Under the pieces are notes generated by a model. It saw nothing but the letters and a program-made list of their open reading frames with translations, did not search any database and was not told the DNA's origin. The position numbers were made by a program, and so were the translations under genes. DNA of 64,000 nt from Nocardioides eburneiflavus (GTDB lineage: Bacteria; Actinomycetota; Actinomycetes; Propionibacteriales; Nocardioidaceae): NCBI RefSeq assembly GCF_004785795.1, contig NZ_SRRO01000001.1, positions 1,116,001 to 1,180,000 on the forward strand, in the 5' to 3' direction. The stretch's first letter is position 1. The number at the start of each line of letters is the position of its first letter. Below are positions 26,386 through 35,532 of this stretch, piece after piece.

Positions 26386-29300
26386 ATGCATCGCGCACGC
26401 ACGAACAGCAGGACCGAGAAGCAGGGCCGGCGGACTCGAGGAGCGCACGCCGCCGAGCGGCGCAGGGGCTCCGGGGGACTGAGGCGACTGCTCGCCCTCC
26501 TCCTGCTCGTGCCCGCCGTCGCCGTCACGGCGACGACGACGGCCGCGAGCGCGGCTGTCGTGGCCGGCTTCGAGATCGACGGCAACACGCCCGTCGACGG
26601 TGGCGGCACCGACTGGGCGGGGCTCGACGACGCCACCACCCACCAGACCGACCCGGTCGGCAACGTCGACACCAGCACGTTCAAGGGGAGCAAGGAGTTC
26701 GAGCACCCCTCGACCTGGCAGATCGGCACCGGCCTCGCGCCCAACCAGGACGACATCTCCGACGTCTACGTCCACGACGCCGTCGTGGACGACGACATCT
26801 GGGGCTTCCTCGGCTTCCGCCGCTACACCACCAGCGGCGTGACGAACTTCGACGTCGAGTTCAACCGGCAGGAGAACGCCGGCGGCAGCGCGTACCTGCC
26901 CCTGCGCTCGGTCGGCGACGTGATGGTCCGCTTCGAGCAGGACGGCAACAAGGGCTTCAAGCTGACCAACGCCTACTTCTGGCGGCTCGAGACCGGCCCC
27001 GACTGGAAGGCCGGCTGCCTCGAGGTCAGCGGATACACGCCGGGCGCCGGTTGGTGCCCCGTCGACATCGCCCAGGTCCCGTTCACGGGCACCACGGGTG
27101 AGGACGGGCACTTCGGCGAGGGTGCGTTCAACTTCACCGCGCTCCTCGAGCTCGGCGGCGGCGACATCACCTGCCTGGGCGGCAACTTCGGCACGATGAA
27201 CATCCGGACCTTCACCGGCAACGCCAACGAGTCGGCGCTCAAGGACTACGTCGACGCGGTCAGCATCGACGTCGGCGACACGTGCGGGGCGATGGAGATC
27301 TACAAGGTCGACCAGTTCGGCAACTCGGTCCCGGGCGCGACCTTCTCCATCTCGCCCAACCCGATCCCGGGCCAGACCGCGAGCCCGCTCGTGATCACCG
27401 AGGGCGGGGCCGGCGACCCCGACGGCACGGCCGACGGCGCCATCGTCATCGAACCGGCCAGCCCGGGCACGTACACGGTCGTCGAGACCGCGGCCCCGGC
27501 CGGGTACGAGCTGCCGCAGCCGTTGTCGGCGCGTACGTGGACCGTCACGGTCGGCGAGAACGGGGTGGGCAGCGTCAACACGCCGCTGACCGTGACCGAC
27601 CGGAAGTACTTCGCGGCGCCGACGATCGTCAACGCCCCGAGCTACGACGTGGACTACAACTGGCAGGTCGTCAAGTTCGTCACGGGCCCCAAGACGGCTG
27701 ACGCCCCTGAGGGCACGGACGCCACCTTCCCCTACGAGGTGCGGCTCAAGGCGCTCGACCCGACGACCTCCGGCTTCGGCGGGACCGTCACGGTCACCAA
27801 CCCGAACCCGCTGCCCATGGTGGGGACGCTCTCGGCCGGGATCACCGGCGGTGCCGCGTGCACCATCGACGCGACGGACGTCTCCGGCGCGGCCGGGCTG
27901 CAGGTGAACCTGGCGAGCGGGGCCAACCCGTTCACCTACACCTGCCCGACGGCTGCCCTGCCCGGCGGCACCACCGCCACGGTGGCGTGGGCGGAGACGA
28001 CCTACCCGAGCCCCGACGCGGGCGAGACCTACTCGCGCTCCGACGCGAAGGCCTTCGCCATCGACCAGAAGACCGACGAGACCACCACGGTCACCGACAC
28101 CTTCGAAGGTGGCGCTCCGGAGGACCTCGGCACCTTCGACTGGAGCACCGTCCGGGCGTCGAACGTCCCGATGGCCCACACGGTCGTCGTCGCGACGTAC
28201 TCCCGTGACATCGCGGGCGTGCCGGGGAAGTGCACCGACTACACCGACACCGCGCGCGAGTCGGCGGACGGCACCAGTGACAGCGAGAAGGTCACGGTGT
28301 GCGTGGGCCGGAACCTCGACGTCACCAAGGACGCCACGCTCGGCTACCAGCGCGAGCTGCTGTGGGACATCGCCAAGTCCGGTCCCGGCACGGTCTGGGT
28401 CGGCGAGGACGAGCAGGGCGACCTGAGGAAGACGGTCGACTTCACCATCGACGTCACGGCCGACGGCGTGAGCGACTCCGAGTGGGCGCTCACCGGCACG
28501 ATCCTCGTCGACAACCCCAACTCCTGGCCCGTGACGGTCGACGTGACCGACACGGTCGTGGTCGACACCAAGGTGCTCCAGTGCACCATCGACGGAGGCG
28601 CCTCGGTCGCCGTGCCGGCCAACGCGGTCGACCACCCGGTGACGTACGAGTGCCCCGGGGTCGAGCAGGGGGACTACGTCGGCGAGAACACCGTCACCAT
28701 CGACTGGAGCGCGGACCCCCACGCCTACCCGAGGACCAGCGACAGCGACACGGTCGACGTCGAGGTGACGGGCGACCCGGAGCCCACCAACGAGACGGTC
28801 ACGATCACCGACCTGCTCGAGGGCGAGGACGTCACCGCGGACCTGCCGCAGTCGACCTTCGACTGGAGCACGGTCCACGCGATGGAGGACCACACGCAGC
28901 GGCTCACCTACTCGGTGGAGCTCGACGGGGCGACCGGCGAGTGCGTGCCCTACGAGAACGTCGTCACCATCGACCAGACGAAGCAGTCCGACGCGCACAC
29001 GGTGACGCTGTGCTCGCCGGGTGTCGCCAAGACGGTCGTGGCCGACTTCGGGCGCAAGCAGCTCTGGAAGCTCACCAAGGACGTCGACAAGACGTTCGTC
29101 GAGGTCGGCCCCGACGGCCAGGCGCGGTTCACCTACACCGTGACCGCCACCCCGGGTGAGGTCGTGCCGGACGGCACCGCCTCCTGGTCGGGCTCGATCG
29201 AGATCAGCAACCCCTCCGACGAGGCGCTGGTCGTCGACGTGGCGGACCTCGCCGACGTCGCCGGCTGGACGTGCGAGCTGGTCGACGACGGCACCGCGGT

Positions 29301-31365
29301 GGAGATCCCACCCGGCGGCAGCGTCGAGCTCGCGTACGACTGCGAGGGGTCGGGCCACGCGTCCGGCAGCAACACCGCGGAGGTGGGCTTCGGTGACGAG
29401 GTCGTCACCGAGACGGTGGACGTGGAGTTCGCTCCGCGGCCGGGGATCACCGACACCACCACGACGCTGGTCGACGACATCCCCAACGACGGGGTGCCGG
29501 CGAAGCAGTTCGACGTCGACGCGGCCAAGGGGCCCAACGTGTTCACCTACTCCCGCGACCTCGGCGCTCCCGCCGGCGCCTGCGAGACGTACACGAACAC
29601 CGCGGTCCTGGCCCTGACCGGTGACGACCTCAGCGCCGACCGTACGGTCCGCGTCTGCGAGGAGGCGCCGCTCGAGGTCGCGGTGGAGGGCGCCGGCAGC
29701 TACGGCATCACCTACCCGTGGACCATCGAGAAGGAGGTCGATCGGACCCGCGTGGAGGTCGACGCCGAGACCGGGGAGGCCGACTTCACCTACGAGGTGA
29801 CGGTCCGGGCCGGTGAGAAGCAGCCGGCGGGCTGGACGTTGTCCGGCGACGTCACGATCACCAACCCCAACACCTACGCCGAGGGCGACATCGAGGTCAC
29901 CGACCTCGACGTCAGCACGGACGTGGGCGGCGGGGCGGTCTGCACCGCGACGCTCCCGGCCGAGCCCGTGGTCGCGCACGGTGACGACCTGGTGGTCGGC
30001 TTCGAGTGCGAGTTCACCGGCGACCCGAGCACCTCGGGCACGGTCACCGCGGACGTCAGCTGGGACCCCGCCGGTGCCGCGCCGAGCGACACCGCGTCCG
30101 GCTCGGGCGACGTCACCCTCGCCGTCGGCGAGGAGGTCGACCGGGTCATCGAGGTCTGGGACGACCAGACCGACCCGGAGAACCCGGTCCTGCTCGACGG
30201 GGAGCTGGAGTGGTCCGCGGGCCTGGTGGAGACGTACGGCTACACGCTCACGCACGAGGGTGTGCCGGGGACGTGCGTCGCCTTCACCAACACCGCCTGG
30301 CTCGAGCTCGCCGGGGACGACCCGAGCGACAGCACCAGGGCCACGGTGTGCACGGAGGCCCCGCTCGAGCTGGCGCCGACCGCGACGGCCGACCTGGCGC
30401 GCGAGTACGCCTGGTCGATCGGCAAGGTCGCCGACGCCACCCAGCGCACGGCCGACGCCTCCGGCAACGCGACCTTCACCTACACGGTGACGGCCCGCGC
30501 CGGTGCCTCGACCGACTCAGGGTGGAAGCTCCAGGGCTCGGTGGAGGTCGCCAACCCGAACCAGTACGCCGACGGTGCCATCACCGCCGACGTCACGGCG
30601 GCCACGGACCTCGGCGGTGGAGCGGTCTGCACCGTCGCCGGCGGCGAGGACGTGCTGATCGGGGCAGACAGCTCGGCGACCCTGCCGATCGCCTGCACGT
30701 TCGCCTCGCGGCCCGCGGGCTCCGGGACCGTGAGCGTGACGGCGACGTGGGACCCGCCGGGCGAGGCGAGCTCGACGTCGGTCACCGAGACCACGGAGCC
30801 GGTCACCTTCGGCGTGCGCTCGGAGACCAACAAGACGGTCCAGGTGGTCGACGACAAGACGGTCGCAGGTCAGCGGGTCGTCCTCGACCCGGCACTCACG
30901 TGGGCCGCGGGCCTGGTCAAGAGCTACACCTACGACCTGACCCTGGCCGGGGGCGCGCCCGGTGCGTGCCAGGGCTGGACCAACACCGCGACGATCGACC
31001 TGCCGGTCGGTACGGACCCGACGGCGACCGCCGCCGTGCTGGTCTGCACCCCGGCCGCCGAGGTCCTGCCCGAGCAGGCCTTCGGCAAGGCGGTCGGGTC
31101 GGTGAAGGCGAGCTGCCAGGGCACCGTCCGGGCCAAGCTGGCCAACCGCTCGGGGGAGACGGTGGTCTACAAGCTCCGGGTGGGCAAGAAGGTGCACAGG
31201 ATCGCGGTGAAGTCCCTCGCGAAGAAGAAGTTCGTGACGAAGGGCAAGCCGCGCGCGAAGGTCATGTTGAAGGTCGGCTCCACCAGGCTCGACAAGCTCC
31301 GCATCCCGGCGTTGTGCGCGGCCCCCGAGGTCCTGCCCGACACCGGCATGCGGGGCCTGGGCTGA
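26386..31365 (+). CDS. large secreted repeat protein with SpaA-like domain and C-terminal LPDTG
   Basis: Surface-type protein of 1659 residues. The signal peptide is LLALLLLVPAVAVTATTTAASA. An N-terminal domain (about 60-305) precedes a SpaA/prealbumin-like domain at about 305-400 (MEIYKVDQFGNSVPGATFSIS ending YTVVETAAPAGYELP). Then come about five related modules of roughly 220-260 residues, each with W-x-[IV]-x-K, DNPN/TNPN and an FDWSTV or LEWSAG segment. A basic 75-residue tail follows (RVGKKVHRIAVKSLAKKKF). The protein ends LPDTGMRGLG: a sortase motif without the hydrophobic span and basic tail needed for anchoring. The ATG at 26386 follows AGGGGGCGAG. A strong terminator lies 63 bp downstream. 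Role: probably adhesin or cell-wall matrix, by inference. Confidence 0.9.
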   Translation: MHRARTNSRTEKQGRRTRGAHAAERRRGSGGLRRLLALLLLVPAVAVTATTTAASAAVVAGFEIDGNTPVDGGGTDWAGLDDATTHQTDPVGNVDTSTFKGSKEFEHPSTWQIGTGLAPNQDDISDVYVHDAVVDDDIWGFLGFRRYTTSGVTNFDVEFNRQENAGGSAYLPLRSVGDVMVRFEQDGNKGFKLTNAYFWRLETGPDWKAGCLEVSGYTPGAGWCPVDIAQVPFTGTTGEDGHFGEGAFNFTALLELGGGDITCLGGNFGTMNIRTFTGNANESALKDYVDAVSIDVGDTCGAMEIYKVDQFGNSVPGATFSISPNPIPGQTASPLVITEGGAGDPDGTADGAIVIEPASPGTYTVVETAAPAGYELPQPLSARTWTVTVGENGVGSVNTPLTVTDRKYFAAPTIVNAPSYDVDYNWQVVKFVTGPKTADAPEGTDATFPYEVRLKALDPTTSGFGGTVTVTNPNPLPMVGTLSAGITGGAACTIDATDVSGAAGLQVNLASGANPFTYTCPTAALPGGTTATVAWAETTYPSPDAGETYSRSDAKAFAIDQKTDETTTVTDTFEGGAPEDLGTFDWSTVRASNVPMAHTVVVATYSRDIAGVPGKCTDYTDTARESADGTSDSEKVTVCVGRNLDVTKDATLGYQRELLWDIAKSGPGTVWVGEDEQGDLRKTVDFTIDVTADGVSDSEWALTGTILVDNPNSWPVTVDVTDTVVVDTKVLQCTIDGGASVAVPANAVDHPVTYECPGVEQGDYVGENTVTIDWSADPHAYPRTSDSDTVDVEVTGDPEPTNETVTITDLLEGEDVTADLPQSTFDWSTVHAMEDHTQRLTYSVELDGATGECVPYENVVTIDQTKQSDAHTVTLCSPGVAKTVVADFGRKQLWKLTKDVDKTFVEVGPDGQARFTYTVTATPGEVVPDGTASWSGSIEISNPSDEALVVDVADLADVAGWTCELVDDGTAVEIPPGGSVELAYDCEGSGHASGSNTAEVGFGDEVVTETVDVEFAPRPGITDTTTTLVDDIPNDGVPAKQFDVDAAKGPNVFTYSRDLGAPAGACETYTNTAVLALTGDDLSADRTVRVCEEAPLEVAVEGAGSYGITYPWTIEKEVDRTRVEVDAETGEADFTYEVTVRAGEKQPAGWTLSGDVTITNPNTYAEGDIEVTDLDVSTDVGGGAVCTATLPAEPVVAHGDDLVVGFECEFTGDPSTSGTVTADVSWDPAGAAPSDTASGSGDVTLAVGEEVDRVIEVWDDQTDPENPVLLDGELEWSAGLVETYGYTLTHEGVPGTCVAFTNTAWLELAGDDPSDSTRATVCTEAPLELAPTATADLAREYAWSIGKVADATQRTADASGNATFTYTVTARAGASTDSGWKLQGSVEVANPNQYADGAITADVTAATDLGGGAVCTVAGGEDVLIGADSSATLPIACTFASRPAGSGTVSVTATWDPPGEASSTSVTETTEPVTFGVRSETNKTVQVVDDKTVAGQRVVLDPALTWAAGLVKSYTYDLTLAGGAPGACQGWTNTATIDLPVGTDPTATAAVLVCTPAAEVLPEQAFGKAVGSVKASCQGTVRAKLANRSGETVVYKLRVGKKVHRIAVKSLAKKKFVTKGKPRAKVMLKVGSTRLDKLRIPALCAAPEVLPDTGMRGLG

Positions 31366-31427
31366 TGGCGGCCACCTTCATCGCCGGGTAGCAGCCGCTG
31401 CCCGACCTCCATCCCCCCAATGGAGGC

Positions 31428-31472
31428 GAGCCGGCGTCGACGGGTCACCCACGGGCCCGTCGACGCCGGCTC
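31428..31472. terminator. strong terminator hairpin after the large surface-protein gene
   Basis: A 17-bp perfect stem: GAGCCGGCGTCGACGGG (31428-31444) with CCCGTCGACGCCGGCTC (31456-31472), 11-base loop. Confidence 0.8.
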
Positions 31473-31652
31473 ATCCATGTCCCCGCCCAGGGACCCCACC
31501 CCGGGTCTCCTCCTGATTGGTGCTGGCGGGCTCCGGCCGATACGTTGACCTCGAACCTGTGGTCGGGGTCACACACGCCGGCGACCACGCGTGCAAGCCG
31601 TCGGCGTCCGGCGATCCCGTGACTGCCGCTGCCTGATTGTGAGGAGAGTGCG

Positions 31653-32810
31653 TTGCCCGATCCCGTGAGCTTCGGCCCCGACCTGGCGGACGTCTTCGGA
31701 CCGTCCCAGACCGACGGTGGACCAGATCTCGTCCAGCTGCTGACGCCCGAGGGTGAGCGCGTCCACCACCCCGAGTTCGACCACGACTTCTCCGCCGAGG
31801 AGCTGCGCGGGCTCTACCGCGACATGGTCCTCACCCGGCGCATCGACGTCGAGGCCACCGCGCTCCAGCGCCACGGCGAGCTCGGCATCTGGGCCCAGCT
31901 GCTCGGCCAGGAGGCCGCGCAGATCGGCGCCGGCCGTGCCCTGCGCCCGCAGGACTACGTCTTCCCGACCTACCGCGAGCACGGCGTCGCCTACTGCAAG
32001 GGCGTCGACCCGCTCCGCCTGCTCGGCCTGTTCCGCGGCGTCGACCAGGGCGGCTGGGACCCCAACGAGAACAACTTCGGGCTCTACACGATCGTCATCG
32101 GCGCGCAGACCCTCCACGCCACCGGCTACGCCATGGGCATGCAGCGCGACGGCGTCGTCGGCACCGGCGACCCCGACCGCGACTCGGCCGTGATCGCCCA
32201 CTTCGGCGACGGCGCGTCCTCGCAGGGCGACGTCAACGAGGCGTTCATCTTCGCCGCCTCCTACAACGCCCCCGTCGTGTTCTTCTGCCAGAACAACCAG
32301 TGGGCCATCTCCGAGCCGATCGAGCGCCAGACCCGCATCCCCCTCTACCAGCGTGCGCTGGGCTTCGGCTTCCCGGGCATCCGCGTCGACGGCAACGACG
32401 TGCTCGCGACGTACGCCGTGACGAAGGCTGCGCTCCAGCGGGCGCGCGAGGGCAACGGCCCGTCGTTCGTCGAGGCGTACACCTATCGCATGGGCGCGCA
32501 CACCACGACCGACGACCCGACGCGCTACCGCCTCAACGACGAGCTCGAGCACTGGAAGCTGAAGGACCCGATCGAGCGGCTCAAGGTCTACCTGCGCCGC
32601 AACGGCCTGGTCGACCAGGAGTTCTTCGACGACCTCGACGCCGAGGCCAAGGAGCTGGGCCACCACCTCCGCGAGGGCTGCAAGGCGCTGCCCGACCCCA
32701 AGCCGCTCGACCAGTTCGGCTACGTCTTCAGCGAGATGACCGACGAGATCGCCGCCCAGCGCGACGAGTTCGCCGCCTACCTCGCTTCGTTCGAGGGGAG
32801 CCACTCGTGA
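31653..32810 (+). CDS. bkdA: alpha-keto acid dehydrogenase E1 component, alpha subunit
   Basis: Thiamine-diphosphate-dependent E1 alpha subunit of 385 residues that decarboxylates a branched-chain keto acid or pyruvate. The ThDP motif is in HFGDGASSQGDVNEAFIFAASYNAPVVFFCQNN, and QEAAQIGAGRALRPQDYVFPTYREHG and MGAHTTTDDPTRYR (the phosphorylation-loop region of animal homologues) are typical. It starts at TTG 31653 behind GAGGAGAG. GTGA coupling to the beta subunit. The actinobacterial two-subunit complexes are often named pdhABC but have been shown in mycobacteria to prefer branched-chain substrates; the choice here is not settled by sequence. No E3 gene is in the window. Confidence 0.92.
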   Translation: MPDPVSFGPDLADVFGPSQTDGGPDLVQLLTPEGERVHHPEFDHDFSAEELRGLYRDMVLTRRIDVEATALQRHGELGIWAQLLGQEAAQIGAGRALRPQDYVFPTYREHGVAYCKGVDPLRLLGLFRGVDQGGWDPNENNFGLYTIVIGAQTLHATGYAMGMQRDGVVGTGDPDRDSAVIAHFGDGASSQGDVNEAFIFAASYNAPVVFFCQNNQWAISEPIERQTRIPLYQRALGFGFPGIRVDGNDVLATYAVTKAALQRAREGNGPSFVEAYTYRMGAHTTTDDPTRYRLNDELEHWKLKDPIERLKVYLRRNGLVDQEFFDDLDAEAKELGHHLREGCKALPDPKPLDQFGYVFSEMTDEIAAQRDEFAAYLASFEGSHS

Positions 32811-33790
32811 GCACGCAGAAGATCACTCTCGCCAAGGGCCTCAACATGGGTCTGCGCAAGGCGATGGAGGACGACGACAAGGTCCTGCTGATGGGCGAGG
32901 ACGTCGGCAAGCTCGGCGGCGTCTTCCGCATCACCGACGGCCTACAGAAGGACTTCGGCGAGGACCGCGTCATCGACAGCCCGCTCGCGGAGTCCGGCAT
33001 CGTCGGCACCGCGGTCGGCATGGCGCTGCGCGGCTACCGCCCCGTCGTGGAGATCCAGTTCGACGGCTTCGTCTACCCCGCCTACGACCAGATCGTGTGC
33101 CAGGTCGCGAAGTACACCTACCGCTCGCAGGGCAAGGTGAAGATGCCGATCGTCATCCGCATCCCCTTCGGCGGCGGCATCGGCGCGGTCGAGCACCACT
33201 CGGAGTCCCCGGAGGCGCAGTTCGCGCACACGCCCGGCCTCAAGGTCGTGGCCTGCTCCAACCCCGTCGACGGCTACTGGATGATCCAGCAGGCCATCGC
33301 CCACGACGACCCGGTCATCTTCCTCGAGCCCAAGCGCCAGTACCACGCCGACAAGGCCGAGCTCGACGAGTCCGCGACGCCTGAGCCGCTCTTCACCTCG
33401 CGCGTCGTGCGTCCGGGCTCCGACGCGACGGTGCTCGCCTACGGCCCGACGGTCAAGACCGCGCTCAAGTGCGCCGAGGCGGCCGAGTCCGAGGGCCGCA
33501 GCCTCGAGGTCATCGACCTGCGCACGCTGTCCCCGCTCGACATGGCCCCGGTCTACGAGTCCGTACGCCGCACCGGCCGCTGCGTGGTCACGCACGAGGC
33601 GCACGTGAACCTCGGCATGGGCGCCGAGCTCGCCGCCCGGGTCACCGAGCAGTGCTTCTACTCCCTCGAGGCCCCGGTCCTGCGCGTCGGTGCCTTCGAC
33701 ACGCCCTACCCGCCGTCGCGGATCGAGGAGGAGTACCTCCCCGACCTCGACCGGGTGCTGGACGCCGTCGACCGCACCTTCACCTTCTAG
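32807..33790 (+). CDS. bkdB: alpha-keto acid dehydrogenase E1 component, beta subunit
   Basis: E1 beta subunit of 327 residues completing the ThDP site. Motifs are VLLMGEDVGKLGGVFRITDGLQ, RVIDSPLAESGIVGTAVGMALRG, EIQFDGFVYPAYDQI and GGGIGAVEHHSESPEAQFAHTPGLKVV. The GTG start shares GTGA with the end of the alpha-subunit gene, so stoichiometric synthesis is likely. A 66-bp gap containing an interspersed palindromic repeat separates it from the E2 gene. Substrate preference (branched-chain versus pyruvate) follows the caveat given for the alpha subunit. Confidence 0.93.
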   Translation: MSTQKITLAKGLNMGLRKAMEDDDKVLLMGEDVGKLGGVFRITDGLQKDFGEDRVIDSPLAESGIVGTAVGMALRGYRPVVEIQFDGFVYPAYDQIVCQVAKYTYRSQGKVKMPIVIRIPFGGGIGAVEHHSESPEAQFAHTPGLKVVACSNPVDGYWMIQQAIAHDDPVIFLEPKRQYHADKAELDESATPEPLFTSRVVRPGSDATVLAYGPTVKTALKCAEAAESEGRSLEVIDLRTLSPLDMAPVYESVRRTGRCVVTHEAHVNLGMGAELAARVTEQCFYSLEAPVLRVGAFDTPYPPSRIEEEYLPDLDRVLDAVDRTFTF

Positions 33791-33799
33791 TCCTCCTTC

Positions 33800-33838
33800 G
33801 GTGGTCGAGGTGCGAGCGCAGCGAGCCTCGAAACCACT
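33800..33838. repeat. interspersed palindrome between E1beta and E2 genes
   Basis: It begins GTGGTCGAGGTGCGAGC, centre GCAGC, ends GCCTCGAAACCACT. Nearly the reverse complement of the copy at 58827. Confidence 0.75.
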
Positions 33839-33856
33839 GGCTCCGAAAGGATCCTG

Positions 33857-35398
33857 ATGTCCGAATTCCTCCTCCCCGACGTCGGCGAGGGCCTCACCGA
33901 GGCCGAGATCGTGGCCTGGAAGGTCAAGGTCGGCGACACCGTCGAGATCAACGACGTGATCGTCGAGATCGAGACCGCCAAGTCGCTCGTCGAGCTGCCC
34001 TCGCCCTTCGAGGGCACCGTCCTCGCGTTGCTGGTTCCCGAGGGCGAGACCATCCCGGTCGGCACCCCGATCATCTCGATCGGCGCCGAGGGCGAGGCGC
34101 CCGCCCCGACCGCGCCCGCCGAGCAGACCGAGTCCGACCCCTACCTGGGCATGGCCGAGAAGGCCGGTGCCGCCGAGGCTGCGGCCCAGGCCGACCCGGC
34201 CGACATCGACCTGTCCAACCCGGCGGCGTCCGGGTCGATGGAGGGGGCGTCCCTCGTCGGCCGGATCAAGGCCGAGCGCGGCCCGATGCGCCGTGCGCGT
34301 CGCGGCTCGGCCTCGCCGAGCACCGTCGCGGGCAGCCAGACCCAGATGCAGGTGCAGGGTGCGTTCTCGCCCGGCGGCGCCCAATCCGACGAGGTCATGC
34401 CCGCCGACGAGTCGCCGGTGCCGGCCACCGACCAGCGTCCGGCCCCCGCGGCCGCGCCGGCGGAGGCCCTCGTACCTGCCGCCGCGCAGGACCCGGGAGT
34501 CGTACGCACCCTCGCCAAGCCCCCGGTCCGCAAGCTCGCCAAGGACCTCGGCGTCGACCTGTCGACGCTCGTCGGGTCGGGCCCGTCCGGCTCGATCACC
34601 CGCGACGACGTCCAGGGCGCCGCCAACGGCTCGGCCGGTCGTACGGCTGCACCGGCCGCTGCCGCTCCCGCTGCCGTCGCCGCCGCTCCCGGCGAGCGCG
34701 AGACCCGCGAGCCGATCAAGGGCGTGCGCAAGATGATGGCGACGGCGATGAGCCAGTCGGCCTTCACCAGCCCGCACGTCACCGAGTGGATCACCGTCGA
34801 CGTCACCGCGGCGATGCAGCTCGTGGCCCGCCTCAAGAAGCGCTCGGAGTTCAAGGACACCCGGGTCAGCCCGCTGCTCGTCCTGGCCCGCGCCGTGATC
34901 CTCGCGATGAAGCGCACCCCGGAGATCAACTCCTACTGGGACGAGGACGCGCAGGAGGTCGTCTACAAGCACTACGTCAACCTCGGCATCGCGGCCGCCA
35001 CGCCGCGCGGCCTGGTGGTGCCCAACGTCAAGGACGCCGACTCGATGTCGATGACCGAGCTGGCGGCGGCGCTCGGCGAGCTCACCGCGACCGCGCGCGA
35101 GGGGAAGACGCAGCCGGCCGAGATGTCCGGCGGCACCTTCACGATCACCAACGTCGGTGTCTTCGGCGTCGACGCCGGCACCCCGATCATCAACCCGGGC
35201 GAGTCCGCGATCCTGTGCTTCGGCGCCATCAACAAGCGGCCGTGGGTCGACGAGGAGACCGGCGAGATCGTCGTGCGCGACGTGACGACGCTGGCGCTGT
35301 CCTTCGACCACCGCCACATCGACGGCGAGAAGGGCTCACGCTTCCTCGCCGACGTGGCGGGGATGCTCAGCGACCCGGGGACCGCGCTCCTGTTCTGA
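33857..35398 (+). CDS. bkdC: dihydrolipoamide acyltransferase (E2) of the alpha-keto acid dehydrogenase complex
   Basis: E2 core of 513 residues. One N-terminal lipoyl domain (residues 1-78) carries the lipoyl-lysine in EIETAKSLVELPSPF. A long Ala/Pro/Glu-rich linker leads to the E3-binding domain (about 214-252, VRKLAKDLGVDLSTLVGSG...ITRDDV). A second Ala/Pro linker leads to the catalytic acyltransferase domain (about 275-513) with PHVTEWITVDVTAAM and the active-site LSFDHRHIDGEKGSRFLADV. The ATG follows AAAGGA. A tandem-repeat hairpin 28 bp past the stop (35426-35466) is likely the operon terminator. A downstream pair with the two E1 genes. Confidence 0.94.
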   Translation: MSEFLLPDVGEGLTEAEIVAWKVKVGDTVEINDVIVEIETAKSLVELPSPFEGTVLALLVPEGETIPVGTPIISIGAEGEAPAPTAPAEQTESDPYLGMAEKAGAAEAAAQADPADIDLSNPAASGSMEGASLVGRIKAERGPMRRARRGSASPSTVAGSQTQMQVQGAFSPGGAQSDEVMPADESPVPATDQRPAPAAAPAEALVPAAAQDPGVVRTLAKPPVRKLAKDLGVDLSTLVGSGPSGSITRDDVQGAANGSAGRTAAPAAAAPAAVAAAPGERETREPIKGVRKMMATAMSQSAFTSPHVTEWITVDVTAAMQLVARLKKRSEFKDTRVSPLLVLARAVILAMKRTPEINSYWDEDAQEVVYKHYVNLGIAAATPRGLVVPNVKDADSMSMTELAAALGELTATAREGKTQPAEMSGGTFTITNVGVFGVDAGTPIINPGESAILCFGAINKRPWVDEETGEIVVRDVTTLALSFDHRHIDGEKGSRFLADVAGMLSDPGTALLF

Positions 35399-35425
35399 GT
35401 GGGCGCGTCCGGACACTTGCGAAGC

Positions 35426-35466
35426 GCCGAGTCGGCGCATCCTGACGCAGGATGCGCCGACTCGGC
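35426..35466. terminator. 18-bp-stem hairpin after E2 gene
   Basis: Arms GCCGAGTCGGCGCATCCT (35426-35443) and its exact complement (35449-35466), five-base loop GACGC. Probably a bidirectional terminator between E2 and the convergent epimerase gene. Confidence 0.7.
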
Positions 35467-35528
35467 TGCGTTTCGGGACCAGGATGCGCCGACTCGGCTG
35501 CGTTTCGGGACCAGGATGCGCCGACTCG
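35449..35528. repeat. 32-bp tandem repeat, two and a half copies
   Basis: Unit starts AGGATGCGCCGACTCGGC and ends TTTCGGGACC; copies at 35449-35480 and 35481-35512 are identical, and a third breaks off at about 35528, five bases before the epimerase stop codon. Confidence 0.85.
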
Positions 35529-35532
35529 ACGG

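Noticed and set aside
26164..30255. 1363-codon minus-strand ORF
   Set aside because: Lies opposite the large surface-protein gene; no domain is recognisable and the composition is that of an antisense shadow.
31365..31391. Frameshift explaining the missing anchor of the LPDTG protein
   Set aside because: The alternative frame adds only about eight residues before a stop, so one frameshift does not restore a sorting signal.
35449..35528. Possible mini CRISPR array
   Set aside because: The 32-bp units are directly contiguous with no spacers, and no cas gene is nearby.
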